Assembly (NCBI RefSeq): GCF_000716875.1
Contig: NZ_JNWQ01000050.1
Location: forward strand, 1-51,373
DNA length: 51,373 nucleotides
Reading direction: 5' to 3'
DNA from: Streptomyces novaecaesareae
GTDB lineage: Bacteria > Actinomycetota > Actinomycetes > Streptomycetales > Streptomycetaceae
Shown: in pieces, positions 7,611 through 17,083 of the stretch
Numbering within the stretch: position 1 is the first letter of the stretch
Layout: every line of letters begins with the position of its first letter
The notes under the pieces: model-generated
The model's input: the letters and a program-made list of their open reading frames with translations, nothing else
Database searches by the model: none
What the model was told of the DNA's origin: nothing
Made by a program: the position numbers and the translations under genes

Positions 7611-8663
7611 ATGACCGACCCGACCGCGAAGACCCCGAGCCGCCGCCGCGAGCGCTTCCCCGGCATCTCCACCCGGGCCTGGGAGCACCCGGCGGACCGT
7701 TCGGCGCTGGTCGCCCTGCGGAAGCTGACCGGCTTCGACGACGTCCTGAAGAAGCTCGCCGGGCTGGTCTCCGAGCGCGCGATCCGGCTGATGTTCCTGG
7801 CCACGGCCGTGAAGACCTCCGAGCGCCAGTTCCCCGAGCTGTACGACATGGTGCGCGACGCCGCGTACGCGCTCGACCTGGAGCAGGTCCCGGACCTGTA
7901 CGTCACCCAGGACCCGACGGTCAACGCGTTCACCATCGGCATCGACACCCCGATCATCGTGGTCACCAGCGGCCTGGTCGAGCTGCTCGACGAGGAGGAG
8001 CTGCGCTCGGTCGTCGGCCACGAGGTGGGCCACGCGATGTCCGGCCACGCGGTCTACCGGACGATGCTGATGATCCTCACCAACATCGCCACCCGGATCG
8101 CCTGGGTGCCGCTCGGCAACCTGGCGATCACGGCCATCATCACCGCGCTCAAGGAGTGGTTCCGCAAGGCGGAGCTGTCCAGCGACCGGGCCGGCCTGCT
8201 CGCCGGGCAGGACCTGCAGGCGTCCATGCGGGCCCTGATGAAGCTGGCCGGCGGGCACAACCTGGCCGAGATGAACGTGGACGCCTTCCTGGAGCAGGCC
8301 GAGGAGTACGAGAAGGCCGGCGACCTGCGCGACGGTGTGCTCAAGCTGTTGCAGGTGCTGCCGCAGACCCACCCCTTCGCGGTGGTCCGGGTCGCCCAGC
8401 TGAAGAAGTGGGCGGAGAGCGACGAGTACCGCTCGATCCTGGCCGGCGCCTACCCGCGCCGTGAGGACGACCGGGACGCCTCGGTCGGCGAGCAGTGGAA
8501 GGCCGCCGCCGACCACTACACGACCTCGGTGAAGGAGAGCAAGGACCCGCTGATGGGCCTGCTGCGGGACGTCGCCGGCGGCGCCGCGACCGTCGGCGGC
8601 AAGCTCCGCGACACCTTCACCGGCGCCGGCCGCGGCGGCTCGAACGACCGCGACGACAGCTGA
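7611..8663 (+). CDS. M48 family metallopeptidase
   Basis: This is a zinc metalloprotease of 350 residues. The HEVGH zinc site is at residues 137-141 and the third ligand is probably Glu188 in AELSSDRAG. The helix TMLMILTNIATRIAWVPLGNLAITAIITAL (about 151-180) is hydrophobic enough to associate with the membrane, as in HtpX/YggG-type M48 proteins involved in membrane protein quality control. The ATG at 7611 is preceded by AGGAGGT at ideal spacing. The gene is divergent from two mini membrane protein genes and convergent with a SCO2583-family gene, separated by a strong hairpin. The peptidase call is firm; the substrate is unknown. Confidence 0.93.
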   Translation: MTDPTAKTPSRRRERFPGISTRAWEHPADRSALVALRKLTGFDDVLKKLAGLVSERAIRLMFLATAVKTSERQFPELYDMVRDAAYALDLEQVPDLYVTQDPTVNAFTIGIDTPIIVVTSGLVELLDEEELRSVVGHEVGHAMSGHAVYRTMLMILTNIATRIAWVPLGNLAITAIITALKEWFRKAELSSDRAGLLAGQDLQASMRALMKLAGGHNLAEMNVDAFLEQAEEYEKAGDLRDGVLKLLQVLPQTHPFAVVRVAQLKKWAESDEYRSILAGAYPRREDDRDASVGEQWKAAADHYTTSVKESKDPLMGLLRDVAGGAATVGGKLRDTFTGAGRGGSNDRDDS

Positions 8664-8699
8664 GACCGCGCGCCCGGGCACTGCGCCCCGGCGCAGCAC

Positions 8700-8733
8700 G
8701 ACGGCCGGTGACCCACCCGGGTCACCGGCCGTC
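8700..8733. terminator. Strong bidirectional terminator
   Basis: A perfect 15-bp stem (8700-8714 with 8719-8733) has a 4-nt ACCC loop. It lies between the convergent M48 and SCO2583-family genes. Confidence 0.9.
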
Positions 8734-8765
8734 CGCACGTACGACCGTCCGTGCCCGCCCGCCCC

Positions 8766-9827
8766 TCAGCTCCCGGCCAGCACCCCGCACACCTGCCAGG
8801 CCGGCCGGGCGTGGTTGCCGGGGTCGACCGCGGTCGGCGGCGCGACGGCCGTGCCCTGCGCGCCGGCCAGCACCGGCTGCAGGAAGCCCGCCATCGAGGT
8901 GCCGCACGGCGCCGGCCCGGCCTCCAGCACCGAGTCCACCAGCCGCAGCTGCGCCGAGGCGAGGTCGACCCGGTCGAACTGGAAGGTCAGCTGCCGCCGC
9001 ACGGTCTCCAGGGTGACGGGCGCTCCGGCCGGGGCGCCGGCCGGCTTGAGCGCGTAGACGAAGGTGTGGTCGGTGGTGATCTGCAGCGTCCCGCTGTCCG
9101 CCTCGTCGATCCGCATCGCGCCCGCCACCTTCACGGTGTTCGAGGCCAGCGCGACCTGCGCCGGGTCGAAGCGGACCACCCAGCCGGTCACCGCGTGGTG
9201 CCGGTCGTCCACCGGCTGGGCCACGCTCGCGTCGAACGCCGCCTGCTCACCGGGCGTGACGAAGGACCGCACGTCCGCGGTGGCTCCCTGGACCAAAACG
9301 GCCGGGGACAGCGAGGAGGCGACCAGGTAGCGCTGGACGGTGTCGAGCGCCTTGGTCACCTCGACCCGGCTGAAGTGCTCGGTGGCGGCCCCGGTCGGGG
9401 TGTTCAGCCCGAGCGTGCCGTCCCCGTACCCGGTGGGCAGCACGGCGAACGGGTTCGCCGGGTCGGCGACCGGGTGGACGGTCGAAGCCGGGCTCAACGC
9501 GACCAGGCTGACGGTCAGTTGACTGCCCTCGGGCCGGGCCGGGACACCCCTGGGCGAGCTGACCCCGAAGTACACGGCGGCGCCGAAGGCGAGCAGGATG
9601 AGCAGCAGCAGGGCGAGCGCCTGGCGCGGGACGGAGCCCAGCGGGCCGAGCCGCACCCGCTGCCGGGTGGCCTTGCCGAAGGAGCCGGCCAGCCGCTCCC
9701 GGGCGGACAGCTCCTGGATCCGGGCAGCCTGGACGAACGATTCGTCGAACACGACGGACCGGAATTCGTCCTCGTTGCCGGAACCGTCCTCGGGCGTACC
9801 CTCAGGAGGCTCTCGCGGGTCACCCAC
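8766..9827 (-). CDS. SCO2583 family membrane protein
   Basis: This protein of about 353 residues has a short cytoplasmic N-terminus, one membrane helix (about residues 69-89, LALLLLILLAFGAAVYFGV) and a large outer domain to the C-terminus. Residues 20-45 carry the motif DEFRSVVFDESFVQAARIQE, shared with the next gene. Gene order beside proA and this motif identify it as SCO2583-like. The partner family SCO2584 is linked to spore wall synthesis in Streptomyces; the role of this protein is not established. Start GTG 9827 gives MGDPREPPEG; GTG 9860 is an alternative adding 11 residues. Only two cysteines are seen (CGTS, QVCGV), both in the outer domain, so a disulphide is possible. Confidence 0.8.
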   Translation of the reverse strand: MGDPREPPEGTPEDGSGNEDEFRSVVFDESFVQAARIQELSARERLAGSFGKATRQRVRLGPLGSVPRQALALLLLILLAFGAAVYFGVSSPRGVPARPEGSQLTVSLVALSPASTVHPVADPANPFAVLPTGYGDGTLGLNTPTGAATEHFSRVEVTKALDTVQRYLVASSLSPAVLVQGATADVRSFVTPGEQAAFDASVAQPVDDRHHAVTGWVVRFDPAQVALASNTVKVAGAMRIDEADSGTLQITTDHTFVYALKPAGAPAGAPVTLETVRRQLTFQFDRVDLASAQLRLVDSVLEAGPAPCGTSMAGFLQPVLAGAQGTAVAPPTAVDPGNHARPAWQVCGVLAGS

Positions 9828-9996
9828 ACCACCAGGGTAGGCGGACACCCGCGCCGCCACGAGGGTCCCGGCGCAGATTCCCGGGGACGCTCCGTGACCA
9901 CCTGCGCCGGGCGCACACCCGCGCGGCCTTCCCGCCGTGACCCGCGGACGAAAGCCCGCGGACGGAGGCCCGATTACGGGAACCCGAGGACGGGCC

Positions 9997-10581
9997 TCAG
10001 CCCGTGGGGGCGGTGACCACCAGCGAGGGCTCGGCCGGCGCCGGGCGCGGGTCCACCCCGGCGCTGCTGCTGCCGGACTCCGGCCTGCGGGGCGTGCCCG
10101 CGGAGCCGCCCACGCCCTGGTAGACCGCCGCGACCGCGACCGCCACCAGGCTCACGCCCATGATCACGGCGAGCACCCAGGCCACCGGCCGGTGCCAGCG
10201 CTGCTGGGCCACGTACCGGCCGCGGGCGCCCACCGGGTCGTAGCCGCGCCGCCACGGCCGCCGGCCCTGGCGGCCGCCCGAGCGGCCCGGGCCCGACCAG
10301 GGGTCGGGGTAGAGGTGGTCCGCGTCGAGTCCGCTCGGGTACGGGCGCAGCTCCAGTGGGAGCCCGTCCCCGGCCGAGACCTCATAGCCCCAGCCCGGGC
10401 CCGCGGTGTCCGGCTCGAACCTGGCCTCGGCGGCGGCGAGTTGCCGCTCCTTGGCGGTCGGCTCGTGCACGGCGGCGGACCGGACGAAGGCCTCATCGAA
10501 GACCACGGTGGCGAACTCGTCGTCCGCACCACCGTGGTCGGCGCCGTCGGGGTACGGCAAGCCCCCCACATCCTCAGCCAC
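9997..10581 (-). CDS. SCO2584 family spore wall biosynthesis protein
   Basis: This 194-residue protein has an acidic N-terminus with the motif DDEFATVVFDEAFVRSAA (residues 20-37), an Arg/Pro/Gly-rich middle, one membrane helix at about 132-154 and a short Pro/Ser-rich outer tail. The N-terminal motif is the one seen in the neighbouring SCO2583-like protein. Position directly downstream of proA matches SCO2584. In S. coelicolor that protein is associated with the Mre-dependent spore wall machinery, and the mre genes lie about 20 kb away in this window. The GTG start at 10579-10581 lacks a strong ribosome site. The family call rests on motif plus synteny. Confidence 0.78.
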   Translation of the reverse strand: MAEDVGGLPYPDGADHGGADDEFATVVFDEAFVRSAAVHEPTAKERQLAAAEARFEPDTAGPGWGYEVSAGDGLPLELRPYPSGLDADHLYPDPWSGPGRSGGRQGRRPWRRGYDPVGARGRYVAQQRWHRPVAWVLAVIMGVSLVAVAVAAVYQGVGGSAGTPRRPESGSSSAGVDPRPAPAEPSLVVTAPTG

Positions 10582-10670
10582 GGATTCAGCGTATTACCGG
10601 CCGGGCGATTTGTCTGTGGCTCACGGCAGTTGGTCCGTCACCCGTGTGACACTCGGCTCCCGCGCCCCGC

Positions 10671-11993
10671 TCAGCGGACGTCCGGGGCCCCGCCGACGGT
10701 CTGCGTCGCCTCGCCGCGGACGTGGCCGTCACCAGTGACGATGTACTTGGTGCTGGTCAGCTCGGGCAGGCCCATCGGGCCGCGGGCGTGCAGCTTCTGG
10801 GTGGAGATGCCGATCTCCGCGCCGAAGCCGAACTCACTGCCGTCGGTGAAGCGGGTGGAGGCGTTGACGGCCACCGTGGTCGAGTCGACCAGCTGGGTGA
10901 AGCGCCGGGCGGCGGCCTGCGAGGTGGTGACGATCGCCTCGGTGTGGCCGGAGGACCAGCGGCGGATGTGCTCGACGGCGGCCTCCAGCGAGGGCACCAC
11001 GGCCGCGGCCAGGTCCAGCGAGAGGTACTCGGCGCCCCAGTCCTCGTCGGTCGCGGGCACCACGGTGGCCGGGCCGCCCTCGGCGGCCTTGAGCACGGCC
11101 TCGTCGCCGTGCACGGTCACCCCGGCCTCGGCGAGGGCGGCCAGCGCGAGCGGCAGGAAGGCCTCCGCGACGTCCTGGTGGACCAGCAGGGTCTCGGCCG
11201 AGTTGCAGACGCTGACCCGCTGCGCCTTGGAGTTCAGCAGGATGCCGACGGCCATCGCCAGGTCGGTCTCGGCGTCCACGTAGACGTGGCAGTTGCCGGT
11301 GCCGGTCTCGATCACCGGGACGGTCGAGCCCTCGACGACGGTCCGGATCAGCGAGGCGCCGCCGCGCGGGATCAGCACGTCGACGTAGCCGCGGGCGCGC
11401 ATCAGCTCCTGCACGGAGTCCCGGCTCTCCCCCGGCACCAGCTGGACCGCGTCGGCGGGCAGCCCGGCCGCGGCGACGGCGTCCCGCAGGACGGCGACCA
11501 GCGCGGTGTTCGAGCGGTAGGCCGAGGCCGAGCCGCGCAGCAGCACGGCGTTGCCGGACTTGAGGCAGAGCGCGGCGGCGTCCGCGGTGACGTTCGGCCG
11601 GGCCTCGTAGATGATGCCGACCACGCCGAGCGGCACCCGGACCTGCCGCACGTCCAGGCCGTTCGGCAGCGTGTAGCCGCGCACCACCTCGCCGACCGGG
11701 TCGGGCAGGCCGGCGACGTCGCGCACGTCGGAGGCGATCGCGGCGATCCGCTCGTCGGTGAGCGTCAGCCGGTCGACCACCGACTCGGCCGTCCCGGCCT
11801 CCCGGGCCCGGGCCACGTCCTCGGCGTTGGCCGCGATGATCTCGGCGCTGCGAGCGACCAGCGCGTCCGCGATCGCCAGCAGCGCGGTGTCCTTCGCCCT
11901 GCGCGGCAGCGGGGCGAGCGCGGCGGCGGCCTCCCGGGCTCGGCGCGCTACGGCGAGGACGGGGCTGTCGGCGGTGGCGAGGTCGCTGGTCAT
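10671..11993 (-). CDS. proA: Glutamate-5-semialdehyde dehydrogenase (gamma-glutamyl phosphate reductase)
   Basis: ProA reduces gamma-glutamyl phosphate with NADPH to glutamate-5-semialdehyde, the second step of proline synthesis in the cytoplasm. The 440-residue protein contains the family segments [28 protein letters not shown], the catalytic cysteine region [18 protein letters not shown] and [23 protein letters not shown]. Length is typical. The ATG at 11991-11993 is preferred over an upstream start with no family sequence. It follows proB in the same direction, with one short conserved gene between, and precedes the SCO2584-like gene. Confidence 0.97.
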   Translation of the reverse strand: MTSDLATADSPVLAVARRAREAAAALAPLPRRAKDTALLAIADALVARSAEIIAANAEDVARAREAGTAESVVDRLTLTDERIAAIASDVRDVAGLPDPVGEVVRGYTLPNGLDVRQVRVPLGVVGIIYEARPNVTADAAALCLKSGNAVLLRGSASAYRSNTALVAVLRDAVAAAGLPADAVQLVPGESRDSVQELMRARGYVDVLIPRGGASLIRTVVEGSTVPVIETGTGNCHVYVDAETDLAMAVGILLNSKAQRVSVCNSAETLLVHQDVAEAFLPLALAALAEAGVTVHGDEAVLKAAEGGPATVVPATDEDWGAEYLSLDLAAAVVPSLEAAVEHIRRWSSGHTEAIVTTSQAAARRFTQLVDSTTVAVNASTRFTDGSEFGFGAEIGISTQKLHARGPMGLPELTSTKYIVTGDGHVRGEATQTVGGAPDVR

Positions 11994-12123
11994 GCCGCCA
12001 AGGGTAGCGACTGCGCCCGCCGCGCCGGGCCGGTATTTCGCCCGGTGAGACACCGCCCGAACGCGCCCGCCGACGCCGCCGTGCCGGGCCCGGCACAGCG
12101 GCGGGTTCAGTACGGAGGCCGAC

Positions 12124-12642
12124 TCAGTACGGGTGCACCCCGCCCAGGTGCGGCGGCGGATCGCCGAAGCCCTCGGCCACCCGCTTGTGGTACGTCGCCC
12201 GGTCGACCACCTCCAGCCCGACGATCTCCCACGGCGGCAGCTTCGCGGTGGCCTTGTGCTCGCCCCACAGCCGCAGCGCTATCGCCGCCGCGTCGTGCAG
12301 GTCGCGGGCCTGCTCCCAGTAGCGGATCTCGGCGTGGTCGGCCGCGTAGCGGGCGGTCAGGAAGAACGAGTGGTCGTGCGCCAGCCGTTCCAGCGAGGCG
12401 CGCAGCGCGGACAGCGGGGTGACCTGCCCGGCCACGCTCAGCACCACGTGCCACAGCCGCGCCTGTTCGGGCACGGTGGGCGGTTGTGCCGCGTCCGTGC
12501 GTTGTGGCCTGCGCACCCCGCCGGGCCTCTGGTGCGGCGGACCGGCCGGCTCGGCGGGGCCGTCCCCGCGTCCGCCGTCGATGCTGGTCAGCCGCCGGCC
12601 CGCCGTCCCTCCGGTCAGCGCTGCCTCGCGCCTGCGTTCCAC
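12124..12642 (-). CDS. Conserved hypothetical protein between proA and proB
   Basis: The start is set at GTG 12640-12642 because AGGAGG lies exactly 6 nt upstream, giving 172 residues. Residues 1-55 are basic, Pro/Gly-rich and probably disordered. The folded part (about 60-160) starts [11 protein letters not shown] and continues with [32 protein letters not shown] and [13 protein letters not shown]. It is predicted mixed alpha/beta and soluble, without signal or membrane segments. Its place inside the proline operon suggests a link to proline synthesis or its control, but I recognise no catalytic motif. Function is unknown. Confidence 0.8.
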   Translation of the reverse strand: MERRREAALTGGTAGRRLTSIDGGRGDGPAEPAGPPHQRPGGVRRPQRTDAAQPPTVPEQARLWHVVLSVAGQVTPLSALRASLERLAHDHSFFLTARYAADHAEIRYWEQARDLHDAAAIALRLWGEHKATAKLPPWEIVGLEVVDRATYHKRVAEGFGDPPPHLGGVHPY

Positions 12643-12839
12643 CGGCGGCCTCCTGTTCGGCGATGTCCTGTCGTCCCCCACCGTCCCCACCCGTCCCCGC
12701 CGGCTCCCACCGACCGGTACGGCTGCGCCCCTCCTCGCCCGTGGCCGGCCCGCTCGGCCGCTCCCGGTCCGGGGCGGCCCGCCGTCCGCACTGCGCCGAT
12801 GGGCCGTGGGCCGATGGCCGGTGCCGGCCCGGCGGCCGG

Positions 12840-13976
12840 TCAGCCGCGCAGAACGACCAGGTCGTCGCGGTGGACGACCTCACGCTCGTACGCGGCGCCC
12901 AACTCCTGGGCCAGGTCGCGGGTGGACCGGCCGAGCAGGCGGGGCAACTCCCTCGCATCAAAGTTGACCAGTCCGCGGGCCACGATGTTGCCGTTTTCGG
13001 CAAGAAGGTCCACCGGATCACCCGCGGCGAACTCCCCGTCGACCTTGGTGACCCCGGCCGGCAGCAGCGAGGCGCCGCCGGAGACGACCGCCTCGACGGC
13101 GCCCGCGTCCAGGTGCAGGGCGCCGCGCGGGCTGCTCGCGTGGGCCAGCCAGAGCATCCGGTCGGAGGTGCGGGCGCCGGTGCGCAGGAAGAGCGTGCCG
13201 GTGGGGCGGCCGGCCAGCGCGTCGGCGGCCTGACTGGCGGCGGTGAGCACGACCGGGATGCCCGCGCCGGTGGCGATCCGGGCCGCCTCGACCTTGGTGA
13301 CCATGCCGCCGGTGCCGACCCCGGCCTTGCCCGCGCTGCCGATCTCGATGCCGTCGAGGTCGTGCGGTCCGCTGACCCGGGCGATCCGGCTGGTGCCGGG
13401 GCGGGACGGGTCGCCGTCGTACAGGCCGTCCACGTCGGAGAGCAGCACCAGCAGGTCGGCCCGGACGAGGTGGGCGACGAGCGCGGCGAGCCGGTCGTTG
13501 TCGCCGAACTTGATTTCGGCGGTGGCGACGGTGTCGTTCTCGTTGACGATCGGCATCGCGCCCATGGCCAGCAGCTGGTCCAGGGTGCGGTAGGCGTTGC
13601 GGTAGTGCGCGCGCCGGCTGGCGTCCTCGGCGGTGAGCAGCACCTGGCCGACCCGGATGCCGTACCGGGCGAAGGAGGCGGTGTAGCGGGCGACCAGCAG
13701 CCCCTGGCCGACGCTGGCGGCGGCCTGCTGGCGGGCCAGGTCCTTGGGCCGCTTCTCCAGGCCGAGCGGGGCGAGTCCGGCGGCGATGGCGCCGGAGGAG
13801 ACGAGGACGACCTCCGGTGCTTCGGGGCGGCTGCGCACCTTGGCGAGCGCGTCCACCAGGGCGTCGACGCGGTCGGCGTCCAGGCCGCCGGCGGCCGTGG
13901 TGAGTGAGGAGGAGCCGACCTTGACCACGATCCGCCGTGCGGTCAGCACCTCCTCCCGCAGAGAGTCCTCGCTCAT
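12840..13976 (-). CDS. proB: Glutamate 5-kinase
   Basis: ProB phosphorylates glutamate with ATP, the first and feedback-inhibited step of proline synthesis. The 378-residue protein has the amino acid kinase domain (VVKVGSSSLTT, VLVSSGAIAAG, IVNENDTVATAEIKFGDNDRLAA, GVGTGGMVTKVEAARIA) followed by a C-terminal PUA domain (about 285-370). That domain arrangement is normal for bacterial ProB. It is the first gene of the leftward proline set. The rightward lipoprotein gene on its upstream side separates it from obgE, to which proB is adjacent in many actinomycetes. Confidence 0.97.
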   Translation of the reverse strand: MSEDSLREEVLTARRIVVKVGSSSLTTAAGGLDADRVDALVDALAKVRSRPEAPEVVLVSSGAIAAGLAPLGLEKRPKDLARQQAAASVGQGLLVARYTASFARYGIRVGQVLLTAEDASRRAHYRNAYRTLDQLLAMGAMPIVNENDTVATAEIKFGDNDRLAALVAHLVRADLLVLLSDVDGLYDGDPSRPGTSRIARVSGPHDLDGIEIGSAGKAGVGTGGMVTKVEAARIATGAGIPVVLTAASQAADALAGRPTGTLFLRTGARTSDRMLWLAHASSPRGALHLDAGAVEAVVSGGASLLPAGVTKVDGEFAAGDPVDLLAENGNIVARGLVNFDARELPRLLGRSTRDLAQELGAAYEREVVHRDDLVVLRG

Positions 13977-14289
13977 CTCGCTGTACGCCCTTCCGGTGTG
14001 GTGCGGGTACGGCGGTCCTGGCCCGCCGTCACCCCCGAAATCTACGCGATTTCGCGCAGGTCTCCCGAAGGCGTTTCACCGGCTGGACCCGGCCTGGTCA
14101 CGGGCCTGCCACAGCCCGTCCGGCAATCCGGATGGCTGGTATGGTCCGTGACCGAAAGCCAGATCGGGGGACGGCTTCTTGCCCGCTGGACCCATTTCGT
14201 CTTCGACCCTTCCTCTTCACGAGAGGGCGGCGCCGCACTGGGCAGGCCGGCAACGGTTCGCGGCAGCGCGCCCGGGAGAAAAGCGCATC
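13977..14289. other. Divergent spacer between proB and lipoprotein gene
   Basis: This 313-bp region has no gene I can support. It must hold promoters for proB (leftward) and the lipoprotein (rightward). A TATGGT at about 14138-14143 could be a -10 but has no matching -35. GGGAG just before 14290 is the ribosome site of the lipoprotein gene. Confidence 0.5.
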
Positions 14290-15126
14290 ATGCGTTCGTA
14301 CACCAGCAAGCTGACCGTCGCCGTCCTGGCGGCGGCCACCGCCCTGTCGCTCGCGGCCTGCGGTCCGGATAACTCGGACCCGTCGACTGGTACCGGCGGT
14401 ACGACCGGCGCCGCTCCGGCGCCGACCACCGGCGACCCGGGCGCCACCGCAGGGGGCGCGGCCGGCGGTTCGACCACGCCCCCGACGGGCGGTGCCAGCG
14501 GCGCCGCCACGGGCGGGGCCGCCGGGGGCGCGGCCACCGGCGGTGCCGGTACGGCCGGCGCCGCGGGCGGCGCCGCGGGCGGCGCCGCGGGCGGCGGTGC
14601 GGGCGGCGGTGCGGGCGGCGGTGCGGGCGGCGGTGCGGGCGGCGGTGCGGGCGGCGGCAAGCTGCCGCAGGCCGGCACCTCGGTGAAGTTCGGCCAGCCC
14701 GCCACCGTGGACTTCGCCGACAAGACCTTCAACGCCGCCGCCAAGCTGGAGATCACCGTCACCGGTGTCGTCCCGGGCTCCATCAAGGACCTCCAGGACG
14801 CCAAGGCCCCCACCGCGGGCCTGGACGGCCGTGCGCTGTTCTACGTCAGCTGGACCATGAAGAACATGTCGGACACGAAGCTGACCTTCGCCGCCCCGGA
14901 CTCCAAGTTCAAGGCCTACGACGCCTCCGGCAACCTCGGGATGTTCGCCGGCTCGGCCGCCAACCCGGTCGCCAAGTGCAACACCCCCAGCTTCTCGGGT
15001 GCCACCAAGGGCGTCGAGTTCAAGGGCTGCGACATCGTCAGCTTCCAGGCCGGCGCCACCCCGGTGATGATCGGCTACGGCGACTCGACCGACATCACCA
15101 AGGTCCAGGCCGCCTGGACGAAGTGA
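14290..15126 (+). CDS. Secreted Gly-rich lipoprotein of unknown function
   Basis: The 278-residue product has a lipoprotein signal peptide with basic start, hydrophobic core and lipobox LAAC, so Cys24 would be lipidated and the protein anchored outside the membrane. Residues 30-124 are a low-complexity linker of Gly, Ala and Thr, including eight four-residue repeats (GAAG three times, then GGAG five times). Residues 125-278 look folded and beta-rich (SVKFGQPATVDF, LEITVTGVVPGSIKDL, RALFYVSWTMKNMSDTKL). This resembles the DUF4352/telomeric-repeat-like immunoglobulin folds found in actinobacterial lipoproteins. It contains two later cysteines that could form a disulphide. It lies between proB and obgE, facing against obgE. 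Function is unknown. Confidence 0.88.
   Translation: MRSYTSKLTVAVLAAATALSLAACGPDNSDPSTGTGGTTGAAPAPTTGDPGATAGGAAGGSTTPPTGGASGAATGGAAGGAATGGAGTAGAAGGAAGGAAGGGAGGGAGGGAGGGAGGGAGGGKLPQAGTSVKFGQPATVDFADKTFNAAAKLEITVTGVVPGSIKDLQDAKAPTAGLDGRALFYVSWTMKNMSDTKLTFAAPDSKFKAYDASGNLGMFAGSAANPVAKCNTPSFSGATKGVEFKGCDIVSFQAGATPVMIGYGDSTDITKVQAAWTK
14557..14652 (+). repeat. Eight 12-bp tandem repeats in the lipoprotein gene
   Basis: Three copies of GGCGCCGCGGGC (14557-14592) run straight into five copies of GGCGGTGCGGGC (14593-14652). Each codes for a four-residue Gly/Ala block, so copy-number change would keep frame. Confidence 0.95.
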
Positions 15127-15147
15127 CGCAACGTCACGACCGCGCAA

Positions 15148-15191
15148 GCGAACGGCCCCCGTCGACCGGAAGGTCGGCGGGGGCCGTTCGC
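15148..15191. terminator. Bidirectional terminator between lipoprotein gene and obgE
   Basis: A 20-bp stem (one G-T pair) around a GGAA loop lies between convergent genes. Confidence 0.92.
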
Positions 15192-15211
15192 GTCAGCGGC
15201 TGCGCGCGGGA

Positions 15212-16690
15212 TCAGGCGTCCTCGTCGTCGCCCTCGATGGCGGCCTGGCGGCCGCTGGAGAGCGCCTCGAAGGCGAGGAACTCGGCCTCGGCCGCGTCCC
15301 GGCCCTTCTGCTTCTCGCGGCGGCGGTCGACCGCCGGGCGCTGGGTCTCCATGCGGTGGTCCTCACCGCGGCGGCCGAGCATCTCCGCACCGGCGGCCAT
15401 GGTCGGCTCCCAGTCGAAGACGACGGCGTTCTCGTCCGGGCCGATGATGACGGTGTCGCCCTCGTGCGCCCCGACCTTCCACAGCTTCTCCTCGACACCG
15501 AGGCGGGCCAGCCGGTCGGCGAGGTAGCCGACGGCCTCGTCGTTGCTGAAGTCGGTCTGGCGGACCCAGCGCTCCGGCTTGACGCCGCGGATGCGGTACG
15601 CGCCGTCCTCCTCGGTGATGGTGAAGCCCGCGTCGTCGACGGCGGCGGGCCGCAGCACGATCCGGGTGGACTCCTCGACCGGCTTGGCGGCGCGCGCCTC
15701 GGCGACGATCTTCGCCACCGCGAAGCTCAGCTCGCGCAGGCCCTTGCGGGAGGCGGCGGAGACCTCGAACACCTGGTAGCCGCGCTCCTCCAGGGAGGCG
15801 CGGGTCAGGTCGGCGATGTCCTGGCCGTCCGGCACGTCCACCTTGTTGAGCGCGACCAGGCGCGGGCGGTCTTCCAGGCCGCCGTACTCGGCGAGCTCGG
15901 CCTCGATGGTCTCCAGGTCGCTCAGCGGGTCGCGGCCGGGCTCCAGGGTGGCGCAGTCCAGCACGTGCACCAGCACCGAACAGCGCTCGACGTGCCGCAG
16001 GAACTCCAGGCCCAGGCCGCGGCCCTGGCTGGCGCCCGGGATCAGGCCGGGCACGTCGGCGATGGTGTAGACGGTCTCGCCCGCGGTGACCACGCCCAGG
16101 TTGGGGATCAGGGTGGTGAACGGGTAGTCCGCGATCTTCGGCTTGGCGGCGGAGAGCACCGAGATCAGCGAGGACTTGCCGGCGCTCGGGTAGCCCACCA
16201 GGGCCACGTCGGCGACGGACTTGAGCTCCATGACGATGTCACGGGCCTCGCCGGGCTCGCCGAGCAGCGCGAAGCCGGGTGCCTTGCGGCGGGCCGAGGC
16301 CAGCGCGGCGTTGCCGAGGCCGCCGCGGCCGCCCTGGGCGGCGACGAAGCTGGTGCCGTGCCCGACGAGGTCGGCCAGCACGTTGCCCTTGCGGTCCAGC
16401 ACCACGGTGCCGTCCGGCACCAGCAGGACGAGGTCCTCGCCGTCGGCGCCGGTGCGGTTGCCGCCCGCGCCCGGCTTGCCGTTGGTGGCCTTGCGCTTGG
16501 GCGAGTGGTGGTACTCCAGCAGGGTGGTGACCTGCGAGTCCACGGTGAGGATGATGCTGCCGCCCTCCCCGCCGTTGCCGCCGTCCGGGCCGCCGAGCGG
16601 CTTGAACTTCTCGCGGTGCACGGAGGCGCAGCCGTGGCCCCCGTTACCCGCGGCGACGTGAAGTTCGACGCGGTCCACGAAGGTGGTCAT
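15212..16690 (-). CDS. obgE: Obg family GTPase
   Basis: Obg/CgtA is an essential GTPase that binds the 50S subunit during late assembly and, in Streptomyces, influences the onset of aerial growth and sporulation. The 492-residue protein has the Gly-rich Obg domain (1-159, [15 protein letters not shown]), the GTPase domain with P-loop GYPSAGKSS near 165, switch [14 protein letters not shown] and NKVD, then the OCT domain (about 350-430, RIVLRP to FDWEPTM). It has a charged actinobacterial tail. ATG 16688-16690 follows a GGAGG site. It is downstream of rplU-rpmA, the usual bacterial order. Confidence 0.97.
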   Translation of the reverse strand: MTTFVDRVELHVAAGNGGHGCASVHREKFKPLGGPDGGNGGEGGSIILTVDSQVTTLLEYHHSPKRKATNGKPGAGGNRTGADGEDLVLLVPDGTVVLDRKGNVLADLVGHGTSFVAAQGGRGGLGNAALASARRKAPGFALLGEPGEARDIVMELKSVADVALVGYPSAGKSSLISVLSAAKPKIADYPFTTLIPNLGVVTAGETVYTIADVPGLIPGASQGRGLGLEFLRHVERCSVLVHVLDCATLEPGRDPLSDLETIEAELAEYGGLEDRPRLVALNKVDVPDGQDIADLTRASLEERGYQVFEVSAASRKGLRELSFAVAKIVAEARAAKPVEESTRIVLRPAAVDDAGFTITEEDGAYRIRGVKPERWVRQTDFSNDEAVGYLADRLARLGVEEKLWKVGAHEGDTVIIGPDENAVVFDWEPTMAAGAEMLGRRGEDHRMETQRPAVDRRREKQKGRDAAEAEFLAFEALSSGRQAAIEGDDEDA

Positions 16691-16742
16691 GGGTGTGCCT
16701 CCAGTGCGCGAGAGTCTGCTTGCTACCTGCGTAAAGCGTGAA

Positions 16743-16770
16743 GGGTGGACCGGAGAATTCCGGCCCACCC
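16743..16770 (-). terminator. Hairpin between rpmA and obgE
   Basis: GGGTGG and CCGGA pair with TCCGG and CCACCC around a GAAT loop, with one internal A-C mismatch. It may act as a partial terminator or RNA processing barrier that lowers obgE expression relative to the ribosomal genes. Confidence 0.6.
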
Positions 16771-16811
16771 CTCACTGTGAGTCTTTATACGACTCGGGAG
16801 TCCGCGGGGAC

Positions 16812-17069
16812 TCAGGCCTCGACGGCCACGATGTTGACGACCTTGCGGCCGCGACGGTTGCCGAACTGCACGGCACCGGCGGTCAGCGCGAACAGGGTGT
16901 CGTCGCCACCGCGACCGACGCCCGCACCCGGGTGGAAGTGGGTGCCGCGCTGGCGGACGAGGATCTCGCCGGCCGAGACGACCTGGCCGCCGAAGCGCTT
17001 CACGCCGAGGCGCTGGGCGTTCGAGTCACGGCCGTTACGGGTAGAGCTTGCGCCCTTCTTGTGTGCCAT
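16812..17069 (-). CDS. rpmA: 50S ribosomal protein L27
   Basis: L27 is an 85-residue basic protein near the peptidyl transferase centre. It starts [20 protein letters not shown] and contains the family segments LGVKRFGGQ and [20 protein letters not shown]. The N-terminus is the mature type without the Firmicutes-style leader. It lies 14 nt after rplU in the same direction. Confidence 0.99.
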   Translation of the reverse strand: MAHKKGASSTRNGRDSNAQRLGVKRFGGQVVSAGEILVRQRGTHFHPGAGVGRGGDDTLFALTAGAVQFGNRRGRKVVNIVAVEA

Positions 17070-17083
17070 ATCTCGCTATCCCC

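Noticed and set aside
14557..14652. Regular short repeats suggesting a CRISPR array
   Set aside because: The units are contiguous 12-mers inside a reading frame with no unique spacers, and no cas genes are nearby.
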